Of a stretch of DNA of 26,344 nt, positions 15,161-21,965 are shown in pieces. The notes under the pieces were generated by a model. That model did no database searches, was not told where the DNA came from, and saw only the letters and a list, made by a program, of their open reading frames with translations. Origin of the DNA: an uncultured Lachnospiraceae bacterium (GTDB lineage Bacteria > Bacillota > Clostridia > Lachnospirales > Lachnospiraceae). Where the stretch lies: assembly GCA_910585555.1 (NCBI GenBank), contig CAJUFU010000029.1, forward strand, positions 11,613-37,956. Direction: 5' to 3'. Positions within the stretch are counted from its first letter, which is position 1, and each line of letters opens with the position of its first letter. The position numbers and the translations under genes are program-made.

Positions 15161-15196
15161 TAAAAGGCGGGAGACGTGTATGTTTCCCGCCTTTTA
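15161..15196 (+). terminator. Terminator of the LacI-family gene
   Basis: A 12-bp perfect stem TAAAAGGCGGGA (15161-15172) with TCCCGCCTTTTA (15185-15196), 12-base loop, 30 bases after the stop. The stem carries its own T run at the end. Confidence 0.88.
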
Positions 15197-15308
15197 TAGT
15201 TATATTAAAAAATAACTAAAGGAGAAAGATGATAAAACGATTCAACAATTTTTGAATGGGAAAATAATATAATAAATGCACAAAAATTTAGAAATATTGA
15301 AAGGAGTA

Positions 15309-15337
15309 TTGAACATTTAGCGGCAATATTATATACT
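15309..15337 (+). promoter_or_regulatory. Sigma-A promoter of the sugar ABC/GH3 operon
   Basis: -35 TTGAAC (15309-15314), 17-base spacer, -10 TATACT (15332-15337). The start would be near 15344, about 60 bases before the GTG at 15404. The ATG at 15338 touches the -10 box and so cannot be the start codon. Confidence 0.78.
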
Positions 15338-15375
15338 ATGCTCACAAGGCAGAAGCTTAAAAGGAAAAGGAAAGC

Positions 15376-15390
15376 TGAAACGTTTTATCA
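15376..15390 (+). promoter_or_regulatory. LacI/CcpA-type operator candidate
   Basis: TGAAACGTTTTATCA contains the palindromic core AAACGTTT with the central CG typical of LacI-family and cre sites. It lies about 32-46 bases after the predicted start and directly before the AAGGAGG of the ATPase gene, where a bound repressor would block elongation. Confidence 0.5.
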
Positions 15391-15403
15391 AAGGAGGGGG
15401 AAA

Positions 15404-16897
15404 GTGGTTCAGAAAACGGTTGTTGAATTGAAAAATATCAGGAAGGAATTTCCGGGTGTGGTAGCGCTTGATCAAGTCAATCTGCAGTTAAAATCCGCAA
15501 GCATCCATGCTCTGGTGGGCGAGAACGGAGCGGGAAAATCTACGCTGATGAAAATCCTGTCTGGAACCTACACAAGTTATGAAGGAGCTGTTTTGGTAAA
15601 AGGCCAGGAAGTTCATATGAAAAGTGAAAGGGATGCCTTTGATTATGGCATTTCTATTGTGTCCCAGGAACTGAATTATGTACCGGAGATGACCATTGCG
15701 GAGAATCTGTATCTTGGCCGTGAACCTTTGAAAAGGGGATGCTTTTTGAATAAGAAGGAGCGCAATAAAAAGGCCGGCGAGTTGATTCAAATGATAGGCA
15801 TGAGTTTTGACCCGGAGATGAAAATGGGCGATCTGAGTGTTGCATCCAGACAGATGATCGAAATTTTGAAAGCAATTTCAAGAGGCAGTGAAGTGATTAT
15901 CATGGATGAACCTACGTCCGCCCTGACGAATAAGGAGACGGAGATATTTTTTCAGAAAGTCCGGGAGTTGAAAAATCAGGGTATTTCTTTTGTTTTTATT
16001 TCCCACAGACTGGAAGAGGTGTTTTCCTTGTGCGACGAGTATACGGTGCTTCGGGATGGTAAATGGATTGGCTCCGGTCTTTTAAAGGATGTGAATGAAG
16101 AGAAATTGATTTCCCTAATGGTGGGAAGAGATATTCAGGAGATTTACCCGCCGGTAAACCCTCATGGTGACCAGGTAGTCCTTCAGGTAGAGGGGCTTAC
16201 AGGAGACGGATTTGAGGACATTTCCTTTTCCATCCGGCAGGGAGAAATCCTGGGCTTTGCGGGGATGATGGGAGCGGGCAGGAGCGAGATTGCAAGGGCA
16301 GTCTTCGGCATGGATAAACCCACGGCCGGGACCATTAAAATGAACGGAAAACTTTGTCATTTTCGTTCCGCTCAGGATGCCATATCCGCCGGTGTGGCGA
16401 TGGCTACAGAGGATAGAGCTTCCTATGGATTTGTGGGTGTAAGATCTATCCGGGAAAACATTATGCTCCCCAATGGGGATTTGTTTACCCGGTCAGGTTT
16501 TTGGCAAAAAGCAAAGATTAATGAGGCAGTTCAGACCATATGCGGGAATCTGGCTGTCAAGGCGCCAGATGCGGATACTTTGGTTGGAAATCTAAGCGGC
16601 GGCAATCAGCAGAAAGTGGTGCTTGCCAAATGGCTGGTGCGTGATGTCAAAGTGTTGATTTTGGATGAGCCTACCAGAGGTATCGATGTGGGAGCCAAGC
16701 AGGAAATCTATAAGCTGATTACAGAATTGGCAAAAAAGGGCATGGCGATTTTACTGATCTCATCAGACATGCCGGAGGTGCTTTCCATGAGCCACAGGGT
16801 GGCGGTCATAGCCCAGGGAAAGAAAATCGGCGTGTTGGAAAGCGCAGAAGCGACACAGGATAAAATTATGAAGATGATAGTGGGGGCGGATAAATGA
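15404..16897 (+). CDS. Sugar ABC importer, duplicated ATPase (RbsA/XylG-like)
   Basis: A 497-residue CUT2 ATPase made of two ABC domains. The start is GTG at 15404, with AAAGGAGG (15390-15397) 6 bases upstream. Domain 1: Walker A GENGAGKS (39-46), Walker B VIIMDEPTSA (164-173), weak signature LSVASRQM (144-151). Domain 2: degenerate Walker A GMMGAGRS (287-294), signature LSGGNQQK (397-404), Walker B LILDEPTRGID (418-428). It energises the permease encoded next, with which it overlaps by 4 bp, and the binding protein that follows. It is a paralogue of the ATPase at 2511, but the gene order here is ATPase-permease-binding protein. The sugar is not certain; the neighbouring GH3 enzyme suggests a beta-glycoside or a pentose/hexose released from one. 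Confidence 0.93.
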   Translation: MVQKTVVELKNIRKEFPGVVALDQVNLQLKSASIHALVGENGAGKSTLMKILSGTYTSYEGAVLVKGQEVHMKSERDAFDYGISIVSQELNYVPEMTIAENLYLGREPLKRGCFLNKKERNKKAGELIQMIGMSFDPEMKMGDLSVASRQMIEILKAISRGSEVIIMDEPTSALTNKETEIFFQKVRELKNQGISFVFISHRLEEVFSLCDEYTVLRDGKWIGSGLLKDVNEEKLISLMVGRDIQEIYPPVNPHGDQVVLQVEGLTGDGFEDISFSIRQGEILGFAGMMGAGRSEIARAVFGMDKPTAGTIKMNGKLCHFRSAQDAISAGVAMATEDRASYGFVGVRSIRENIMLPNGDLFTRSGFWQKAKINEAVQTICGNLAVKAPDADTLVGNLSGGNQQKVVLAKWLVRDVKVLILDEPTRGIDVGAKQEIYKLITELAKKGMAILLISSDMPEVLSMSHRVAVIAQGKKIGVLESAEATQDKIMKMIVGADK

Positions 16898-17841
16898 AGA
16901 AACTAAAAGCGGATGAATTATATAGAAAATATGGCATTGTATTGATTTTGATCATTTTGTTTGTTGCTTCTGCAATGATCAACAGTAATTTTTTGAAACC
17001 GCAGAACCTGATCAATATTTTAAAACAGATTTCGGTGGTCACCATCATTGCCTGCGGTGAAACGATGTTGATTGTGTCTGGGATGATCGATCTGTCGGCA
17101 GGACTTTTGTGTACCACTTCCATGTGCTTTGCGGCCGGCGTGCTTGCGGCAACGCATAATATACCATTGGCAGTGTTTACAGGCATTACCATTGGTGTGG
17201 TCTGCGGCTGGGTGAATGGATTTATGATCACACACTTTAAACTCCAGCCCTTTATTGCGACCCTGGCCATGACCAATGTCTTAAAGGGCGTGGTGCAGCT
17301 TTATACCAATGGACAGAGTATCGGCGGGGTTGAGCAGATTCGGTTCCTGGGGCAGGGAAGTATTATAGGAATTCCAGTGCCGGTGATTATTATGATTGTG
17401 GTGGTGTTTATTATAGCTGTACTGATGAAAAACACCAAATTCGGCACTTGTATCTATGCCATCGGCGGCAGTGAGAAGACGGCCATAGCATCGGGTATTA
17501 ATGTGAACCGAAAGAAACGGTTAATCTTTACCTTAAGCGGCGCCTTGACCGGACTTGCGGGTGTTGTCCTGATGGCAAGACTGATGGCGGGTATGCCGTC
17601 AGTGGGTGAAGGATATGAGTTTGATGCCATTACGGCGGTGATTGTGGGCGGCACCAGTTTCCTGGGCGGCATCGGTACTGTCACGGGTGCTTTTATTGGC
17701 TCCATCATTGTGGGATTGATCAATAATATTTTGAACCTACTTCACGTCTCTACGCAGTATCAGCTTATCGTAAAGGGTGTGTTGATCGCGGGGGCGGTCA
17801 TTATAGATATCAAGACAAAAGAAAACAAAAAGAGCAGGTAG
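16894..17841 (+). CDS. Sugar ABC importer permease (RbsC-like)
   Basis: A 315-residue CUT2 permease with about eight to ten membrane helices. The ATG overlaps the ATPase stop as ATGA, which indicates translational coupling; only a weak ribosome binding site is seen. Family motifs are SGMIDLSAGLL (about 63-73), HFKLQPFIATLAM, and the EFDAITAVIVGGTSFLGGIG block (shortened here to FDAITAVIVGGTSFLGG) near residues 244-263. It forms the membrane channel for the system completed by the ATPase upstream and the lipoprotein downstream. It is much shorter at the N-terminus than the permease at 4052, lacking that protein's hydrophilic extension. Confidence 0.93.
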   Translation: MKKLKADELYRKYGIVLILIILFVASAMINSNFLKPQNLINILKQISVVTIIACGETMLIVSGMIDLSAGLLCTTSMCFAAGVLAATHNIPLAVFTGITIGVVCGWVNGFMITHFKLQPFIATLAMTNVLKGVVQLYTNGQSIGGVEQIRFLGQGSIIGIPVPVIIMIVVVFIIAVLMKNTKFGTCIYAIGGSEKTAIASGINVNRKKRLIFTLSGALTGLAGVVLMARLMAGMPSVGEGYEFDAITAVIVGGTSFLGGIGTVTGAFIGSIIVGLINNILNLLHVSTQYQLIVKGVLIAGAVIIDIKTKENKKSR

Positions 17842-17885
17842 GTGAAACTTTATTTTTATGTGCTGACGCACAGAAAGGAGACATT

Positions 17886-18923
17886 ATGAAAAGAAAAGTG
17901 TTAAAAAGTTTATTGCCGGTGGTACTGGCTGCAATGTGTTTGACAGGGTGTGGGGCGTCCGGCGGGGACACAGCCGCAGAAGAATCCCAGGCACCGGCTG
18001 CGGATGGGGAAGCTTCCGCAGAGCAGACAGACAGTGCAGCAACGGACGAAGCGGCAGCAGGCGAGGCATATCTGGTAGGGTTTGCCAATAACAGTGATAC
18101 CTATAATTACTGTGCCAAGTTCCGGTCTTATCTGAAAGAGGAAACAGAGGCGAAGGGGATTCAGATTATGGTCACGGATGCGGCAGGAGATACCAACGTG
18201 CAGAACGGACAGATTGATGATTTTATTGTGCAGAATGTAAATGTAGCTTCTGCGATCAGCAATGATTCAGACGGTTCGGTTCCGGCTCTTGAAGCGGCAA
18301 AGACGGCAGGGATTCCTTATATTTCATTTCTCGTTGCGGTTACAGGCGGAGATGACTATGACGGATATATTTATGTAGGTTCTCCCAATACAGACGCAGG
18401 CAGGGCACAGGGGGAATATCTGTGTGAGGTTCTTCCGGAAAACGCAAAGATTTTGTACTTTACCGGCGAGCCTGTGGACCAACAGTATGCGGATAGAAAG
18501 CAGGGATTGACAGACGCTCTAAAAGCCCGCAGCGATATTGAAATTATGGATGAGTATAATGTGAAAAACGCAAAGGACCAGGGTATGAGAACCACAGAAG
18601 ACTGTCTGATGTCTTATGAAACGATCGATGCCATTGTGTGCCAGAATGATGATGCTGCACTGGGTGTTGTGGAGGCATTAAAGTCAGCGGGGAGACTGGA
18701 TGGCATACTGGTTCTCGGTGTGGATGGCAGTGACGATGCTCTGGCAGCAATCAAGAGCGGTGAGATGGCGATGACGGCTCTGCAGGATGCAAGAGCACAG
18801 GCACAGGCCGGGGCCGATATTTTTGAGCAAATCAAAAACGGCACCAACCCTGCTGATATTGAAGACGTATATGTACCCTTTAAGATTGTCACAGCGGATA
18901 ATGTGGATGAATATTTGAAGTAA
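17886..18923 (+). CDS. Sugar-binding lipoprotein of the ABC importer
   Basis: A 345-residue CUT2 substrate-binding lipoprotein (periplasmic-binding-protein type I fold). Signal peptide with lipobox LTGC (Cys22), then an acidic Ala/Glu/Ser tether to about residue 60. Mature-domain family motifs are VGFANNSDTYNYC (about 64-76), YIYVGSPNTDAGRAQGEYL, VCQNDDAALGVVEAL (around 255-270) and VLGVDGSDDALAAIKSG. The AGAAAGGAG ribosome binding site lies 6 bases before the ATG. It captures the sugar outside the cell for the permease and ATPase encoded upstream. It lacks the DxNxDG calcium loop seen in the binding protein at 1202, so the two systems probably take different sugars. A hairpin separates it from the GH3 gene. 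Confidence 0.92.
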   Translation: MKRKVLKSLLPVVLAAMCLTGCGASGGDTAAEESQAPAADGEASAEQTDSAATDEAAAGEAYLVGFANNSDTYNYCAKFRSYLKEETEAKGIQIMVTDAAGDTNVQNGQIDDFIVQNVNVASAISNDSDGSVPALEAAKTAGIPYISFLVAVTGGDDYDGYIYVGSPNTDAGRAQGEYLCEVLPENAKILYFTGEPVDQQYADRKQGLTDALKARSDIEIMDEYNVKNAKDQGMRTTEDCLMSYETIDAIVCQNDDAALGVVEALKSAGRLDGILVLGVDGSDDALAAIKSGEMAMTALQDARAQAQAGADIFEQIKNGTNPADIEDVYVPFKIVTADNVDEYLK

Positions 18924-18930
18924 ACGGATA

Positions 18931-18958
18931 GATGTCCTGCCGTTTGCGGCAGGACATC
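18931..18958 (+). terminator. Hairpin between the binding-protein and GH3 genes
   Basis: A 12-bp perfect stem GATGTCCTGCCG (18931-18942) with CGGCAGGACATC (18947-18958), loop TTTG, followed only by TTTA. With no promoter visible before the GH3 gene, it probably acts as a partial terminator or mRNA stabiliser rather than a full stop. Confidence 0.7.
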
Positions 18959-18996
18959 TTTAGGAAGGCTCGTAAAGTAAAGGAAGGTTAAAAGCG

Positions 18997-21405
18997 ATGG
19001 ACAATTATAAAAATCCCGTACTGTCTGCAGAAGAGAGGACGGAAGATCTTCTTAGCCGTATGACACTGGAACAGAAGATAGATCAGCTCACCTGTCTGGT
19101 GACCATTGAATCGGAAATTCCTGATTTTCAGAAATATGTGCCTGATGGAATCGGGCATGTGGGCGCTTTTACCACGGCGTCCTGCGTGGAGAAGATAGCC
19201 GAATATGTATACAGCCTGCAGAAATTTTTGACACAAGAGACAGAACTTGGTATTCCGGCCCTGATTCACTGTGAGGCAAGCGCCGGGGCACAGTTTACGG
19301 AGGCGGATGTTTTTCCCAGCGCCATTGCCCAGGCTTCTACCTTTGAGCCGGATTTGATAGAACGTATGGCAGAAATTATCCGCAGACAGATGCTGCAGGT
19401 AGGATTTCGCCAGGCATTGTCACCGGTGGTGGATATTGCAAGAGATCCCAGATGGGGCAGGGTGACGGAGACCTATGGAGAGGATGCGGCTTTGACATCC
19501 GCCATGGCCAGCGCTTTTGTGAGAGGCATTCAGACGGATGATTTGCGGGAAGGCATTGCAGCTACGGCCAAACACTATGTGGGGCACGGTATCACCGAGG
19601 GCGGTATCAACATGGGGCGCAATATGGTTTCTCCCAGGGACTTGAAAGAAATTCACTGCAAGCCGTTTCAGAGTGCCATCACGGAAGCGGGTATGCGTGG
19701 CGTTATGTGCTCTTATTGTTCCATGAACGGGGAACCCGTTGTGGCGTCCAAGCGGCTTTTGACAGATATTCTGCGGGATGAGATGGGTTTTGAGGGGATT
19801 GTGGTATCTGATTATGTGGCGGTGGACCGTCTGGTAGACCCTTTCTGTGTGGCGGACAGTTTTGAAAAGGCAGGTAATCTGGCCATACAGGCGGGGCTGG
19901 ATGTGGAATACCCTAGGCCGAAAGGTTTTACATATCAGATGAAAGCCGCCGTGGAAGCGGGAGAGCTTCCCATGGAAGTGATCGATCGTGCCGTCAGGAG
20001 AGTTTTGAAACTGAAATTTGAGCTGGGGCTGTTTGAGAATCCCTATCCCAACGTGGAAGCGTTGAAGAAAACCCTGCACTGTAAGGATACGGAAGTACTC
20101 AATGAAGAGCTTGCTCAAAAGAGTTTTATTTTGTTAAAAAATGAGAATAAACTGCTTCCCCTTTCTAAGAACATCAAAAAGATTGCGGTTTTAGGACCCC
20201 ATGGGGATAATGTGCGCAGTTATTTTGGAACCTTTTCTTATCCGGCGGCGCTGGATATGTCGTTGGCCAGAGAAGAGGACGGCCAGGAGTTTGAGGAACC
20301 GGGGCTGATTATTTATGATATTGAACAAGCTTACGTGGGACAGATTAGAGAAGTATCCCCCAGAATCGGGAAGCGGATTACCAAAGAGTTTCCGGCGGTA
20401 CGGAGTTTATATCATGCTCTGCAGGAGTATCTGCCGGATTGTCAGGTGGTCTATGCCCAGGGCATTAATTGTGCCGGCAGCGATGTGGCGGGCATGGAGG
20501 AGGCGCTTCGTGTGGCGGCGGACGCAGATGTGGTGCTTTTGACGCTGGGCGGCAAGAATGGCTGGGGTATTACCTCGACTGTGGGGGAGGGTGTGGATTC
20601 CACGGATATTGATCTGCCGGGCAGACAGGAAGAATTTGCCCGCAAAGTGTATGCGCTGCATAAGAAGACGGTGGTGCTGCATTTTGACGGCAGGCCCTTA
20701 TCCAATGTCTATGTGGCAAGTCATTTTGATGCCATCCTGGAAGTCTGGCAGCCGGGAGTCATGGGAGGCCAGGCCCTGTGTAAGACTCTGTTTGGAGCGT
20801 ATAATCCCGGCGGCAGGCTGCCTGTCACGGCGGCAAGAACTGTGGGACAGCTTCCCGTCTATTACGGACTGCCCAGAGGAAGCGGTTATGTGGCGGCTGG
20901 ACACACGGGCATGATACGGAATAAGAACGGCTATATTAATGACACGGCATATCCCTTGTATTATTTCGGACACGGGCTGTCTTACACCACGTTTGCCTAT
21001 AGCGATGCCCGGCTTTACAAGGATAAGGTTACCGCGCAGGATATTCTGCAGGTCAGCGTAGTCGTTGAAAATACGGGAGAACTTCCGGGGGATGAGGTGG
21101 TGCAGCTCTATTTCACAGACCAGACGGCATCCATGGTGCGGCCTACGATGGAGCTGGCAGGTTTTCAACGAATTAGCCTGGCGTCGGGAGAGAAAAAGGA
21201 AGTGACTTTCCGGATGAAAGTAAGCCAGATGGCGTTCCTTGACCGGAACGATCATTGGGTGGTGGAACAGGGCGTCTTTACCTTATCCATTGGCGCATCC
21301 TGTGTAGATATCAGACAGCGTCTGCAGGTGGAAGTGACAGCGGGCGCCCGTGTGGAGGAAAGGACCAGGGGATTTTACGCGCAGACGGCGGTCAAGAGTC
21401 TGTGA
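18997..21405 (+). CDS. Glycoside hydrolase family 3 (beta-glucosidase/beta-xylosidase)
   Basis: An 802-residue GH3 enzyme without signal peptide, so cytoplasmic. Domain order: TIM barrel (about 10-345) with WGRVTETYGED (153-163), the AKHYVGHG loop (191-198) and the nucleophile in VVSDY (Asp272); alpha/beta sandwich (about 370-620) with GEGVDSTDIDLPG (530-542), where Glu531 is a candidate acid/base; and a fibronectin type III-like C-terminal domain (about 683-768). It releases the terminal non-reducing sugar from a beta-glycoside. Family members of this layout are beta-glucosidases, beta-xylosidases or mixed; reading alone does not decide. As the last gene after the importer, it most likely hydrolyses the imported oligosaccharide. 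AAGGAAGG precedes the ATG. Confidence 0.93.
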   Translation: MDNYKNPVLSAEERTEDLLSRMTLEQKIDQLTCLVTIESEIPDFQKYVPDGIGHVGAFTTASCVEKIAEYVYSLQKFLTQETELGIPALIHCEASAGAQFTEADVFPSAIAQASTFEPDLIERMAEIIRRQMLQVGFRQALSPVVDIARDPRWGRVTETYGEDAALTSAMASAFVRGIQTDDLREGIAATAKHYVGHGITEGGINMGRNMVSPRDLKEIHCKPFQSAITEAGMRGVMCSYCSMNGEPVVASKRLLTDILRDEMGFEGIVVSDYVAVDRLVDPFCVADSFEKAGNLAIQAGLDVEYPRPKGFTYQMKAAVEAGELPMEVIDRAVRRVLKLKFELGLFENPYPNVEALKKTLHCKDTEVLNEELAQKSFILLKNENKLLPLSKNIKKIAVLGPHGDNVRSYFGTFSYPAALDMSLAREEDGQEFEEPGLIIYDIEQAYVGQIREVSPRIGKRITKEFPAVRSLYHALQEYLPDCQVVYAQGINCAGSDVAGMEEALRVAADADVVLLTLGGKNGWGITSTVGEGVDSTDIDLPGRQEEFARKVYALHKKTVVLHFDGRPLSNVYVASHFDAILEVWQPGVMGGQALCKTLFGAYNPGGRLPVTAARTVGQLPVYYGLPRGSGYVAAGHTGMIRNKNGYINDTAYPLYYFGHGLSYTTFAYSDARLYKDKVTAQDILQVSVVVENTGELPGDEVVQLYFTDQTASMVRPTMELAGFQRISLASGEKKEVTFRMKVSQMAFLDRNDHWVVEQGVFTLSIGASCVDIRQRLQVEVTAGARVEERTRGFYAQTAVKSL

Positions 21406-21427
21406 CAGCCAGTAAAATGAATACAAT

Positions 21428-21490
21428 AAATAGGTTGACAGATGCCTACCAAGTGGTTTATAGTAATGGTAGGCAGATGTCAACCTATTT
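21428..21490. repeat. Long two-part inverted repeat enclosing the blaI-type promoter
   Basis: Outer arms of 13 bp (21428-21440 with 21478-21490) and inner arms of 8 bp (GCCTACCA, 21444-21451, with TGGTAGGC, 21467-21474) are both perfect, separated by matching 3-base mismatches; the central 15 bases are unpaired. As RNA it would make a long hairpin ending in TTTT that could end the GH3 transcript. As DNA it encloses the promoter at 21435-21464 and is well placed as the operator of the BlaI-type repressor. Confidence 0.75.
21435..21464 (+). promoter_or_regulatory. Sigma-A promoter of the blaI/M56-M23 operon
   Basis: Perfect -35 TTGACA (21435-21440), 18-base spacer, -10 TATAGT (21459-21464). 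The -35 lies in the left arm of the inverted repeat, and the predicted start (near 21471) in the right arm. Confidence 0.65.
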
Positions 21491-21563
21491 TGCGTGTAGG
21501 GAATTGCAAAGGAGCGGCCCATAGACGGGGTGCCTGCGCATGGAAAGGGAAGGAACAGAAAGT

Positions 21564-21965
21564 ATGGAAAAAATCGTAAAACTATCAGAGGCGGAGTGGA
21601 AGGTTATGAGCTTGTTGTGGGAGGCGTCGCCCCAGACCATGATGCAGCTGACCAAACAGTTGAAAGAGACTACGGGATGGACGAAGCATACAGTCATGAC
21701 TTTTTTAAAGCGGATGGAGGAGAAGGGAGCAGTCCGCTATGAAGAAGGGGGCCGGGCCAAATTGTATTATCCTAAGATTGCGCGCAAAGAAGCAGTCTTA
21801 CAGGAGACAGAGGAATTCCTGGAAAAGGTCTTTGAGGGCCGCATGGGCCTGATGTTGAATACCATGGTGGAGCAGCAGGCTTTATCCAGAGAAGAGATTT
21901 CAGAATTGTATGAGATTTTAAGACAGGCGGAAGAAAAGAGCAGGGAAGGAGGAGAGAATAGATGA
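21564..21965 (+). CDS. blaI: BlaI/MecI/CopY-family repressor
   Basis: A 133-residue winged-helix repressor. The N-terminal DNA-binding domain covers about residues 5-70 (LSEAEWKVMSLLWE, TGWTKHTVMTFLKRMEEKGA, then the wing EEGGRAKLYYP); the C-terminal helices (about 75-125) make the dimer. In known systems it is cleaved by a partner BlaR1/MecR1 protease when the cell wall is attacked. The partner gene overlaps its stop by 4 bp. An ATG at 21540 is in frame but has no ribosome binding site; GGGAAGGA (21547-21554) supports the ATG at 21564. The likely operator is the inverted repeat around its promoter. Confidence 0.92.
   Translation: MEKIVKLSEAEWKVMSLLWEASPQTMMQLTKQLKETTGWTKHTVMTFLKRMEEKGAVRYEEGGRAKLYYPKIARKEAVLQETEEFLEKVFEGRMGLMLNTMVEQQALSREEISELYEILRQAEEKSREGGENR

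Noticed and set aside
15338..15403. Longer start for the second sugar ATPase at the ATG at 15338
   Set aside because: It touches the -10 box of the predicted promoter and lacks a ribosome binding site; the GTG at 15404 has a strong one and gives the family's normal length.
21428..21490. MITE or insertion-sequence end
   Set aside because: The inverted repeat has no visible target-site duplication and instead contains a well-formed promoter facing the next gene, so a regulatory role explains it better.
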